64,000 nucleotides of DNA from Sistotremastrum niveocremeum HHB9708 (lineage: Eukaryota; Basidiomycota; Agaricomycetes; Sistotremastrales; Sistotremastraceae). The position numbers were made by a program, and so were the translations under genes. The stretch lies in assembly GCA_001630475.1 (NCBI GenBank), contig KV419404.1:354225-418224 (forward strand), in the 5' to 3' direction. Shown here piece by piece: positions 11,899 through 22,300 of this stretch; the first letter of the stretch is position 1, and the number at the start of each line of letters is the position of its first letter. Under the pieces are notes generated by a model. The model saw only the letters and a list, made by a program, of their open reading frames with translations, searched no databases and was not told the DNA's origin.

Positions 11899-13469
11899 TC
11901 ATCGACGAGAGGAGTGGCGGTCTCTGTCTCGATCATAATCTCGTCTTCTTGGACTTCGACTTCGTCGACGATCGCTCTCCCTCCGGTCCCTGTCCCTATC
12001 TGGTGTTCGCGTCCGTCTTCTACTCTCAGGCGCATGACGGCTCCTGTCCTTCTCTCGACTAGGGCTCCGTTTCCTTTTGTGCCGTCTATCTTCGGCTGGC
12101 TCTTCAAACACCAGGCCATAATCATCGCCCCCTGACCGACGATCGTTATCAACTCGGTATCTCTGTGTTTCTTCGAGGTCTTCTCGGCCGCCAAAGCCAC
12201 CGGCTCCCTTCTTGCCTCTGGATCCCATGATAGGATTGTTGGACCACGAATTATTAAGGCGTGCGACTGATTGAGAGCTGCGGGGAAAAGTGTTAACCTA
12301 TGCTGGATAGAGGGAAACCGTTGGACGTACAAATCTACCCATATACGCCGATCATCGATTAGGACATTCTGCATTTTGAAGTATGCCTACGAACGAGGCT
12401 CATTAGCATGCCAGACCGAGGAACGGAAGGCTCACTTGTTCTGCATCCTCCCGTTTGTCGAACTCGATAAATGCGTATTGCAATGAATCGCCCGTTCTTT
12501 TATCTCTGATCACTTGACAGCTCATGATAGTACCGAATCGAGAGAAGATAAGCTCCAAGTCTTCGTCTCGTGTCACAGAATTGAGTTTACAGACGAACAA
12601 TACATTTTCAGGAGGGCGAACGTTGGCGAAAGGAAGATCGCCGACCATTTCGAGAGTGAGAGCAGAGGCCGCGGCAGCTTGTTTTCTTCTCAACTCTTCC
12701 TCTTCTTCCTCAGGAAGTGTTGCAAGAGGATCTTCGTCTTCCCCAATGCGCACTGTCCCTGAGAGGTCGTCTGGCGGGCGAGTAGGAGAGGACGGAGGGA
12801 TAATGAGATTCGGAGGATCTGGGAATGGATCATCTTGAAACGAAGATTAAGTTCAACTGCATGGTGGCACGAACTAGCTTGGACTAACCAAGAATAACAA
12901 CATGTCGGATTCTGATATCTTTCAGCGGTCTCCCATCTTGATCGGTGAATACTTCGTTCATCTTGTCCAAAGTATCGAGTCCCTCTACAACGTGGCCGAA
13001 CACCGCATGCTTGCCATCCAAGTACTCGATTCGATCGGCCAAGGTGATGAAGAATTGACTTCCGCAACCGCCTTTTTGACCCTCGATGGTCGGTGCTACA
13101 GCCATGGAAACTGTCCCTTTATACGTATGCTTCAATTTTGGAGTATAGTCTGGGACAAAGTAGCGCGGAGCATTGCGTCTGTCAGAGGACTGCGACGTGC
13201 TTGCAAGGTAGGATTGCAGGGACTCGCCACCCGTGCCAGTGGCAGTAGGATCACCTGTCTGAGCAAGAAAGTCTTTCGAAACTAAAAGCGAAATATGAGA
13301 TTGTCACGATGCGTAAAGAGGGAGGGGGAGCGCGACCGTTGAAGAAGGCATTGAGGTTGTAATAGTAAACTTTGCAGAGCTTGAGGAAGTTCTCGCAGGT
13401 CTTTGGACATGCCTCGACTTCCAGATCAATGACTAGATCTCCCAGAGAGGTTTCCAGTAATACAGACAT
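11899..13469 (-). CDS. PPIL4: Nuclear cyclophilin with RRM, PPIL4/Cyp6 type peptidyl-prolyl isomerase
   Basis: The protein begins [20 protein letters not shown] with [13 protein letters not shown], the cyclophilin opening. The next exons give [20 protein letters not shown] and [20 protein letters not shown], then [20 protein letters not shown], completing the isomerase domain. An acidic linker ([13 protein letters not shown]) follows, then one [23 protein letters not shown] and [14 protein letters not shown], ending at [20 protein letters not shown]. The C-terminal 110 residues are RS/RD-rich ([20 protein letters not shown]). This cyclophilin-RRM-RS order is that of PPIL4 (Cyp6 in basidiomycetes), a spliceosome-associated isomerase. 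At least five introns interrupt it. It converges with the Rim2 carrier with a short gap of about 225 bases. Confidence 0.92.
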
Positions 13470-13630
13470 GTTCTCGGAGCAACAAAGGTGGAAAGGCTCA
13501 CAGGTTCATCAAAGTCAGGACTGGGGATATCAGCGCGTTTCGGAAGTTCGTTCTTCGCAAAAGTAGTTTACGATGAATTGGCGAACCGCAATACTAGGAC
13601 ATTAGGAGCACATGTACTACTACATCAAAC

Positions 13631-14169
13631 TCAAGAAGATATAAGGCTCGCAAGGTCAATAGGAAGGCCACGCTTTGACAAGAGACCCTGGAGCTGGTTC
13701 TGGACAACATCCAGTTCAGCTTTCCCCCTTATACTTTTATCTTCCTCAATCTGCTCGTGGATGTCCTGAGACGCGTTATCGAGGTGTTCTTTAGCGTGTG
13801 CGATAGCCTCGAAATCGGGTGAGGCAATGTCCTCCAGATGCATGCGCGACAGCCTTGAAACGATCTCTCTGGCTTCAAGACGTGGCTCTTCAAGCCCTTG
13901 TTGCTCCAGATAAGCTGAAAGGGCAGTGGCGAGCCCTCTCAACATTCCAAACCTTCGTCCGCTGGGGACACCGACTTCCGTGAAAGCCTGATCAAAACCA
14001 GACTGCAATGCAGATTCTTTGCCCGCTATGATGCCTTCTCGATAGCCAGTCTGTTTCAAATGAGAAAATTCGAAAGAATTAAGCAGAATCGCACATTGGT
14101 AAAGGCATCTTGCATTAGCACATAATCCCTGGCATTGGTCTCCTCGTCGGTGCCCCAGACGTCGTCCAT
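13631..14169 (-). CDS. YAE1: Yae1-family protein (cytosolic Fe-S adaptor for ABCE1/Rli1)
   Basis: The start MDDVWGTDEETNARDYVLMQ leads, through one intron of about 50 bases, into TGYREGIIAGKESALQSGFD with QAFTEVGVPSGRRFGMLRG. The regularly spaced glycines are the deca-GX3 motif of the Yae1/Lto1 family. In yeast, Yae1 and Lto1 recruit the cytosolic iron-sulfur targeting complex to Rli1 (ABCE1), needed for ribosome biogenesis and recycling. The remaining helical part (LEAREIVSRLSRMHLEDIAS, IEEDKSIRGKAELDVVQNQL) is family-poor. The shorter ATG at 14169 is chosen over the upstream open frame because it opens the conserved DDVWG segment and because the mL44 gene starts 73 bases away on the other strand. 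Confidence 0.85.
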
Positions 14170-14242
14170 GAGTGTGACTGTGACGGTCACGCACCGCTGC
14201 TCAAAAAAGTCGAGGAGCTCGGAAAGCAGACGACACCTCTCG
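14170..14242. promoter_or_regulatory. Very short bidirectional promoter between YAE1 and mL44
   Basis: Only 73 bases separate the two divergent ATGs. The gap contains the exact palindrome GTGAC-G-GTCAC at 14180-14190. No TATA-like box is seen. Transcripts of the two genes could overlap at their 5' ends if either start site lies inside the other leader. Confidence 0.55.
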
Positions 14243-15466
14243 ATGAGCAGACCTCGACGTGCCGTCTTAAATGTCGTCAAGTCTCTTAAGCACCCAGCTC
14301 AGCCTCAACTCGATCGACCTCGTCTTTTCCCCCCTCCCGAGGCCAGGACAGAGACAAAGACCGCAAAGGCTCCCGTCGAGCAGCCTTCATCGTCCAGAAC
14401 AGCCTCTGCTTTGGCACCAGATGGCGTCTTTTCTCCAACAGTCTGGGCATCTTTGCAACTGCCATCTCCACCCACCCTTACCGCCTTTGCACACCGCGTT
14501 GGACTGGCCAACGTCCTCACGACCCCAGAAGCCGTTCAACAAATCTTCACGCACCCGTCCTTCGTCCCCTACTTCGCACGATATTACCCCGAGGAAAAAA
14601 CACTCGCATCAAATGCAGCACTTTCCAACATTGGAAATGCCCTTCTTGGGCTCTTCGCAGCAGAACACTTGCACGCAACCTATCCCCACCTTCCCACTCG
14701 GGTCCTCAAAGCTGCGGTGAGCGCATTTGTAGGCCCAACGACCTGTGCCAATGTAGCCCGATCCATTGGTGCTCCCGCGCTTTTGAGATGGAGGCGGTCT
14801 CACGCGACGCTGAAGCAACCTGCTGTTATGCTTGATGATGCACTTGCCTCCGTCTCGAGATCACTAGTTGCCGTGTTGTATCGCGAGCGATCCATATCTG
14901 CTGCCAGAGCTTTCGTCAACTCTATGTTCCTGAGCCGGGAACTGGACCTCCGGAATCTCATCAAATTCCGTGACCCCAAAATGGCTTTGAGAGCAACAGT
15001 CGAGAAATTTGGTCGGGAACCTCCCAAATCTCGGTATGATACCCTCCCCGCTGACTGCGTTCAAACTGACTCGAGTCATAGACTGCTGAAGGAGACAGGT
15101 CGTCTCTCTAACTCACCCATCTTCGTCGTTGGGATATATTCAGGGCTTGACAAGCTCGGCGAAGGTTTTGGAAGCTCGTTAAAAATGGCCGAGTATCGAG
15201 CAGCTGAGGATGCTCTGCACCGGCTATATCTCACACGGCAACCCCCTCATTTGTTGCAAGTGCCCTCTTCGACTTTCCTTGCATCTGGATTGGACATCTT
15301 TCGTCTCCCAGAAGAGGCAGAGTATGTTCCTGGAGCGATTGGAGAGACGGAAGTTTTATACGGTTCGGCAGGGAAGAGTGGTGTACGAGCTGTATCGTAT
15401 CGCTCGCAGGTGCCTTCAGAGGTGCAGTCCGAGGAGCACGACAAGGACGGTAGACTACTAATCTAA
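14243..15466 (+). CDS. MRPL44: Mitochondrial large ribosomal subunit protein mL44 (RNase III-like fold)
   Basis: The N-terminus MSRPRRAVLNVVKSLKHPAQ is basic and serine/arginine-rich, a likely mitochondrial presequence. The body has an RNase III-like domain: EAVQQIFTHPSFVPYFARYY, NAALSNIGNALLGLFAAEHL, YPHLPTRVLKAAVSAFVGPT, but the acidic catalytic signature of true RNase III is not visible. A dsRNA-binding-like domain follows (FVVGIYSGLDKLGEGFGSSL with KMAEYRAAEDALHRLYL). This inactive RNase III plus dsRBD order is that of mL44 (yeast Mrpl3). One 48-base intron (15034-15081) joins PPKSR to LLKETGRL; without splicing the reading frame stays open but inserts an unrelated segment. The chosen ATG is the first after the bidirectional gap; a longer N-terminus would overlap the YAE1 start. 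Confidence 0.87.
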   Translation: MSRPRRAVLNVVKSLKHPAQPQLDRPRLFPPPEARTETKTAKAPVEQPSSSRTASALAPDGVFSPTVWASLQLPSPPTLTAFAHRVGLANVLTTPEAVQQIFTHPSFVPYFARYYPEEKTLASNAALSNIGNALLGLFAAEHLHATYPHLPTRVLKAAVSAFVGPTTCANVARSIGAPALLRWRRSHATLKQPAVMLDDALASVSRSLVAVLYRERSISAARAFVNSMFLSRELDLRNLIKFRDPKMALRATVEKFGREPPKSRYDTLPADCVQTDSSHRLLKETGRLSNSPIFVVGIYSGLDKLGEGFGSSLKMAEYRAAEDALHRLYLTRQPPHLLQVPSSTFLASGLDIFRLPEEAEYVPGAIGETEVLYGSAGKSGVRAVSYRSQVPSEVQSEEHDKDGRLLI

Positions 15467-15604
15467 TAATATGATCGTCTTGAAAGAGCTGCGAATATTT
15501 GTATGATTTGCTGTCGGTCCGGGCATCTCAAAGAGACTATAGACGCGCGGAGTTCCAACGCACTCATTGCACGCTTACAACTTGCCACTGCTGCCTTGCT
15601 GCTC

Positions 15605-16625
15605 ATGTCATCCAAGGCCACTATCATCAAGACTCGATTGAGCACTGAATTGGGATCTAAAGGGCTTAGCTATTGGCGAACTCTCGCTGACTTTTTGGCC
15701 GGGAAAATCGTCAGAGCAGAGTTCGAAGACCTGGTCCGGAAGCAAATCAATACGCCGCGACTCAGTGAGTCTTTGCCTATCCCAAGAACAATCTCTCACG
15801 TGGCACAGCAATTCTTCACAACTCTCTTCTACTTGCCTTGCTGGAGTCTTCCTCACTCTCTGCACCGAGAACGCCACCTCCAGATGTACCTAAGCTGCAG
15901 AGGAAACGGAAACGAGACCTTGATGATCCAAGCTCCGTACCTCCTCGACGATTGAAGACGTGGGCGAAGAGCCTGGGCAAGCAGGAACGGGCCCGGATAA
16001 AGGAGCTAGAAGGTGTCAGAGGAGTGAAGCCAGAAATACGGCCCATGCTCTCACGAGACGAGATTGCAAGAGAAAGAGGCGTCAGATTACTTCCGGAAGG
16101 CAAAGGTATGACCTCTCCATCCATAAATTCACTCGGTCGCTCATCCTATCATGTGTAGATGCGCCAGGCACCCATCTCCCTTTGCACCTAGCACAAAATA
16201 CGCGCGCACCAACACTACAGCACATCTCAGAACGCCTCGCCTTGATATCAGCACAGAACAATCTCTCGGCACCCCCAAAGCAAGTTTCTGCTTTAATGCT
16301 TCTCGCTTACGAAGCACAGATCAAAAGACTTGTGACTTATGCATTGACCGTCACTTCCTCATCTCACGCCATTTCGTCGATCAACTCCTCTTCCTTACAC
16401 TCGAATCCCCAGACACTTTCAATATCTTCTTTTGAAGCCTTGTTATCACTCGCCCCGCACGTTCTACCTAACGGCAGCGCTGCGGCTATGAAACTAGCCT
16501 CGGGTGAAAATGAGTCAGAGCTTTCTGCCAGTTCTGCGAAAGAACGACACCATGACGATCCCCGGTGGCAGCTTCTGGCCCTCGCTAAAGAGAGAAGTGG
16601 TATTCGAGAAGTTCTTGGGGCCTAG
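15605..16625 (+). CDS. HFI1: SAGA complex subunit Ada1/Hfi1 (SAGA-Tad1 family)
   Basis: The N-terminus MSSKATIIKTRLSTELGSKG with YWRTLADFLAGKIVRAEFED and LVRKQI matches the start of SAGA-Tad1 proteins. Two later blocks (SGLRGVKPEIRP-like region around PEIRPMLSRDEIARERGVRL, and ISERLALISAQNNLSAPPKQ with LMLLAYEAQIKRLVTYALTV) are the histone-fold-like part that pairs with Taf12. Ada1 scaffolds the core of the SAGA histone acetyltransferase co-activator. Two introns are needed: after TPRL, and after LLPEGK where a GTATGA donor and GTAG acceptor lead to DAPGTHLPLHLAQN. It follows mL44 on the same strand after about 140 bases. Confidence 0.82.
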
Positions 16626-17006
16626 GTGTGATGTGCTATCTATTCTTAGTGAGTGTATCCCGCCGAGTCTGTCATCTTTCATTTGCTTATTGCTCTCAGT
16701 GTTCTCTCGCAAAGCTTTCTTGTTCGGTTCTTGTTCTCACTCATCAATTGTATCATTATTCTCGACATGCTCTCAACATACCCCCTCTGTCAATCTCCCC
16801 ACGCATGCCACCCAGAATAGCCGCTTTGAATAGCTCGAAACATGTATTCAAACTGACACCCGGATAATACTACTTGTATCTGAAACCATCAATGTCACAT
16901 TTCAGACACTTGAATCAATGGTCTTTCTCCGACTACACTCAAGATCGCTAAGTGCACGTGTGAAGGATCTTGCTTTCTTGATAGGATGTTTTCGCTTCTC
17001 ACGTTT

Positions 17007-18069
17007 TCACAACCATTCCTGGTTTCCGTGATGTGAAACGAACCCTCCTGTTTGGTCCAGGGTAGCATCCTGGATGACCTTGAGGACCATCTCAACCGAT
17101 TGTTCTGGTGTGATCGGCTGGCCATCCCATTCAGGTGCCAGCGTCTTAAACTTCGCGATCATCTTGGCGAATTCTGCGAGGACTTCCGGCGGAGCTACAG
17201 ATATGGATAAAATATCGGGACAGGATTATACACGAATCGAACGTACGTATGCTTTGCTGAGTATTAACCAACCCTGGGCTGATAGACAGGACCACAATCC
17301 CCTCCTTCTTAACTGCCGCGGCGTATTTGGCGAAAGCCATGTTGGCTGCCGCCTTCGAGATGCTGTATGGCGCGCTGCCATCAATCTCAACACTTAGCGT
17401 TGCTTTAAGGTCGGCCAAGCCAGTACTGATGAGGATGATCTTCTTCAAGTCGCCTTTGCGAATGAGAGGCAGGAACACGTTTGAGGTATGAATAGGCCCA
17501 ATGGTGTTGACGTGAAACTGAAAGGTGTTAGTGTGATCTCTTAATTGGGAATTGGACGGTGCTCACTGATTCCGCTAGGAGCTTCTCGAGTACGTCCTCC
17601 TTGCCATCGCTGTGATGCCGTCAATCGGAAAATAGTAGACGATTGAGAACAAAAGCTCACTAATTTGTGAGATTACTGGCCATGGATGATTCCTCAATTA
17701 ATGCTGCGTTGTTTATCAAAACGTCCAACGTTCCTCCGGTGACTTTCGCCATGCCTTCAGCTGCGAGCTATATGCAGCAGAGTGTTAGAAAGTGCTCACA
17801 TTGAAGACACCATACTTGCCTTGAGCGACTTGACATCGATGATGTCTGCTTGATAGACATGGACATTTGGGTGCGTGGACTGGAATTCCAAAAGAGCCGT
17901 GGCTCCCGGCTTGTTTCGAACTACAGCAAAAACTTGGTTGCGAGAATCGGCACCAAGGTTCTGGACGAACGCCAACTGCGGGAATTTTTTTTCCATGAGG
18001 CTCTCGTTCAAACTCTCAATAACTTACGCCTATTCCACGATTGGCTCCAGTGATAACATAGGAAGGCAT
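17007..18069 (-). CDS. Short-chain dehydrogenase/reductase
   Basis: The start MPSYVITGANRGIG contains the TGxxxGxG cofactor loop. After an intron comes LAFVQNLGADSRNQVFAVVR, then VHVYQADIIDVKSLK (Asp of the adenine pocket), LDVLINNAALIEESSM (NNA), VNTIGPIHTSNVFLPLIRKG, the catalytic Ser in KIILISTGLADL, and the YxxxK pair in APYSISKAAANMAFAKYA. The tail ends DQTGGFVSHHGNQEWL. This is a classical SDR related to C-factor/carbonyl-reductase-like fungal enzymes; the substrate cannot be told. Five introns are visible. A TATA-like box lies about 30 bases upstream of the start. It is in tandem with the DOPA-dioxygenase-like gene, about 325 bases from that gene's stop, so a shared pathway is possible but unproven. 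Confidence 0.85.
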
Positions 18070-18394
18070 GATCTGGTGTCGATCGGTACTGGGAAAATCT
18101 TATAAGGAGTCTCGCGGTGTACGGTGTAAGGCACCATCGAGTGTCATTTTATGTTGTTCTCGAGCGCCATAGTGGAGGCCATGGAGGGGCTACTCGTCAG
18201 CTTAGCGCAATACCAAGTAAGCTGAGTCATCGTTTTTAGGGATTGACTTTCCATAACGGGAGATAAAATCGGTGCTGCTCGGCCACTGCTCGGCCAGCGG
18301 TCATTCCTAGACGTTGGCCGAAATTATTAATCGATTCCGTTTCGAGAGTTGTTACGTTGGCTACGTCTGTATATGTAGTGATATAGATACATAA
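18070..18394. promoter_or_regulatory. Intergenic region and SDR promoter with TATA box
   Basis: On the minus strand TATAAG occurs at 18099-18104, about 30 bases before the SDR start codon at 18069. Further upstream, 18281-18300 carries a short direct repeat of CTGCTCGGCCA. Nothing else was recognised. Confidence 0.5.
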
Positions 18395-19147
18395 TTAAGA
18401 CTTCTCCACAATTGATTTCTTCAACGTCTCTGTATTCAACGGCCATTGCCTTCCCATCCATATGGCACGCTCAGTGTGATCGAGGAAAGCATTATCCGTA
18501 TTAGGGTGAATGAGGACTCTAGCGTTTGATTAACGAGATCCTAAACCCTGGTGAAGGAGTGAGAGAAACGAACGAGAGATTTCCTCGGTTCACTGCGAGC
18601 CACGAGAAGAATGCACCAGTTTGATGAGGCGTAAACACGTTTACTTCGAACATTGCCACAGGATGAGGGCCTGGTATCAAGTTATAAGTCACATTATATC
18701 TATCATAGAAGAGCTCTGGAAGCATACCTATTGGTCTGTCCCAAAATTTATAAATCCGGAGCTGGACGTCACGCTCGTAAACTCAAGACACCCGGTTAGG
18801 AGCCATTCAACTAACCTCAGGAAACTCTCTTCTTATCCTTTCATGAAGTTCCCTAGCATATTTAGATTCCGTTTCTGATGATTGGGTATAATAGACTGAG
18901 GCATGAATTCATCGATACAGCCGTCGAGTTTATGATTAGATATCTTATCTGATAAGATATTTATGTTCGACTCACTATGAAAATCGAATCCATTCTTATT
19001 TGGCCGAAAAGGGGGCGGAAACGTCTCATAGGCACTGGATAAAGGTCCTGGGATGTTCACCAGGGATTTGCCATCCGAATTCAATTCAGTCGGCAGGGAA
19101 GGAGCATTTTCATATCCAAGCAACAGCGATGTGTTATTCAACGACAT
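18395..19147 (-). CDS. DOPA 4,5-dioxygenase-like protein
   Basis: Exon 1 runs from MSLNNTSLLLGYENAPSLPT to FPPPFRPNKNGFDFH. Splicing gives IYYTQSSETESKYARELHER then IRREFPE, LRIYKFWDRPIG, PHPVAMFEVNVFTPHQTGAF with FSWLAVNRGNLS, and finally LIHPNTDNAFLDHTERAIWM. The FDFHIYY, GPHP, F-P-Q-T-G-A-F and HPNT...DHTERA(I/L)WMG blocks are the signature of the DOPA dioxygenase family, which supplies the histidine ligands. Characterised fungal members (Amanita muscaria DODA) cleave the L-DOPA ring for betalain pigments; most fungal homologues are uncharacterised and may act on other catechols. Four introns are required. The start is the only ATG before the domain, and a TATA-like ctatatatt lies about 40 bases upstream. 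About 175 residues. Confidence 0.82.
18940..18960. promoter_or_regulatory. Perfect 21-base palindrome with back-to-back GATA sites
   Basis: ATATCTTATC, one T, then GATAAGATAT: 10-base arms that are exact reverse complements. Each arm carries the GATAAG core in opposite orientation. It lies inside the first intron of the DOPA-dioxygenase-like gene. Confidence 0.7.
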
Positions 19148-19184
19148 GTTCAACGAGCGAATTCGAGGTGGGTCGATGTAGTTC

Positions 19185-19193
19185 AATATATAG
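19185..19193 (-). promoter_or_regulatory. TATA-like box of the DOPA-dioxygenase-like gene
   Basis: CTATATATT on the minus strand, 38 bases upstream of the start codon at 19147, implying a very short 5' leader. Confidence 0.45.
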
Positions 19194-19376
19194 CCCTACA
19201 TCTCGTGTAGGAGCTGACGCGATATCTGCGCAAGCTGATGAATGGGAAGCAAGCTGAATAAGCAGTAGTCACTCTCACGACGCGCTGAAAAGATACTAGT
19301 ACACTATACGTAATACGTGTTACGAAGGAGGATTGAAAGCGTTACAGTGAAAATACGTTAACAAAAGAGTATAATA

Positions 19377-22300
19377 TCAGATGAACATCTGCAGAGGATG
19401 ACGGTCGTATACATTTTGACCCTCACTGAGCTCCCCGAGATCAGGGTAAAACGGTACAAGAGCATCTTCCGCTCCAAGATACAGCGCATTGTATATACGC
19501 CAGTAAACCTATAGGTAACGAAATTAGGAGATGGATCGGCAAAATGAAGAAAGAGGCTTACTTCTCGAACTTTTCGTGCTGGATGGAAAAGGCCTTGAAG
19601 AACGTAGCTGAGAAGTATGCCAGGGCCTAAGGTCACTCTCATGGCCTCGATAGCATCCATAACGGCGCCGATGACGTGGGGTGATGTCTCGAAACAATTG
19701 GGCCAAACAAGATTCATCAAGTGAAGCATAGAATCTTCACATCCGAGTCCGGCAACGCCCAGAGCCAGGTGCTTTACAATTGTGCTGGCGGTCTGTCTAT
19801 GGACGAGGTCACGGTCGGTGAGAGCATCTTCGAGCATCGTCACCACTGAGTCGCAATAATATGCTGATTGAGGTCCAACGTATTCGAAGACGAATGAAAG
19901 CGCTTTCAAACAACCGGTTCGAACGTTCAACTCAGCTGTCCGATATTCGTTAAGAATCGCGGGGATGCAAGTGAAAGCTACGACAAAAGCTGAGCCAGGC
20001 AACATCAGGCATAAAAACGAAAAGACGTACGTCCACAAGTCTCAGCGACGATAGCTAATAGGACGTTAGACCTACTCGAATCGACGACAGAAGGAAACTC
20101 ACCAATGGCAACTGTACTACATACACGACTCTGTCGTTCTTGCACACGCAAGTTGGTGAGAAGCACGGACAAAACATCCTGAGGGCCTAAGGACTTCGCA
20201 ATATAACCGAACGAGTTCACAGCCGCACGACGAATACCCTTCTTGTGGGCTTTCAGCAGATCCAGTAACTCAAAGCATATTCGCATCCATTCTCGGGCAG
20301 GAACAAACTCGGCTCCTCGATCGGCTTCATCCACTTAATCAGCAACAGCAGGGGAACTATCCTCAATACAACGTACCTATTCGTCCGATAAGATTTATGG
20401 AGGCCTCTTGGACCTTTTCATGCCGATTGCGCAGGATGGGAGTCATACGCGGTACTGTCAAAATATTGTTAAGTTGTGTAATCGTCGCAGTATGAATTCG
20501 CTTACAAAGATCTTTGACGGGAGGGTTCATCTGAGTCATACCTACGACATTGGCAATGGCGCCTTCTGCCGCGATGATACTGCCCAGAGTATCGGGATAT
20601 TCTTCTCCCAGTTGTTCAAAGAGGACAAGCCCCAGCTAAAAGGAATAATCAGCAGGTCGCTTTCATCGTACGTGACAAACAGAAGAAATACCTTGCTTAA
20701 TAGCTGATCTTCTCCACACTGTTTGATAACAACCGCCAATCGAGTGGTCAGATCGGCCGCTTGCTGACGGACCTTCGCACTTTTGTTGTTCAGACGCCAG
20801 AGAACTGTCGAAACGATCTGAGTAAGGTATGGCTTCACCCGGATACCGAGGGCGTTGACCACGGTGCCAAAGCCGTCGAGCATTACTTGATCTTCTGTAG
20901 TTTGCTCTTGGAAAGCATATATGATGCCGTCTACCAATCGCACTTCCAGTCTCTCGTCGATGTCAGAGGCTCCCAAGGAAGACACGACGTTTGTGATTGT
21001 TTCCATCACCATCTTGCGGAACGGCTCCGACTCATCCTAAGGAAAGTATAAATAAATTAAACGACATGGTGGTGATTATCTTACCTTCAAATCGTTCACT
21101 ATTCTTCCGACGATTTCGGCGACTCCTGACTTTTGAGCCAATTCAACTGTGGTCTCGACCACTTGCTTGAAATTTCGACGATCCAATGCCATGCGCCGGA
21201 CCCAGAAGGCTTTGAAGAAGTCGGGAAGGATATCTTGTTTGATGTATGAGGCTGTGACACCCTCAGTCGCTGCACACTGTTTGACAACTTTGAGCACGAT
21301 CTTCTTCATTTCTTCATCCGAGGTTTGAAATTCACGGATCAGAATCACGGTGACTTCTTTGGTGTAGTAACTGGCATATTCAGGATCCATCAACGGTATG
21401 ATAAAACCAATGGCTTTTAGGAACGCAGCAAGACCTTTGCCACGGTGCAGTCGAATGCCAAGCCACAAGGGTTTAAGAACCTCGTCGAATGATTCGATGC
21501 CATAGGGCGCCGCAGCTTCTGCCAGAGCGGCTATACCCAAGGCAGTCATTGTTCGGACTTTCTGCTGTTCGTCAGATAATCCATGGGCGATGGCTTCGAC
21601 AAGATTCCGTAGATGAGGAAGGACAGCACATCCCATCATAATCGCAATTTGCTGCACGATACGTATGCCTGTATGTCGAGCCTGCCAGGATTTTTTGGAC
21701 CGACAAACGGCTTTCAAGAAGGGAAGAAGGGCAGGGATGCCAAGAGCAGAAGCGACCACAGAAAATGCTCGCGCAGTGGTATTTCGAACGTATTCGTCTG
21801 CATGATCGATATCAGGGCGCATAGTGGAGATCATGTGCGCTAAGCCTGCGGCCTTGGATAAGTTGGAGATGATTTCACGCCCTTCGACACGGGCATAATA
21901 ATCCTCGTCGATGAGCAAGGGCTCAATAACGACCAGAATCTTGTGTACGTAGGGTCGCACGAGGTCGTCCAGCTTGTAAAGGACACGGTCGATAACTTTC
22001 ACGAGCAAATGGCGCTCCTGATCCTCCAATGTCCTCTCCATTAGTAGCGGCAAGATTTTGTCGAACAGAGGGCCCGCTCCAAATTCCCGAGCTTTGTCTG
22101 TGATCTGGCGCAACGCAGTTTTCCGAACAGGAGGCGTCCCGTTCTTGATTTTGAGGAGGAGACGCATGATTTTACGCTCCTTCATCTCGTCCACGGAAAG
22201 GACCGTTTCATCCTCCTCTTTAAGGATCTTAGCGAAATATTGGGCGTCTTCAGCTTTGAAGAAGGCCAAGCTGCCAACACCAGGTATTTCGGTAGGGAGG

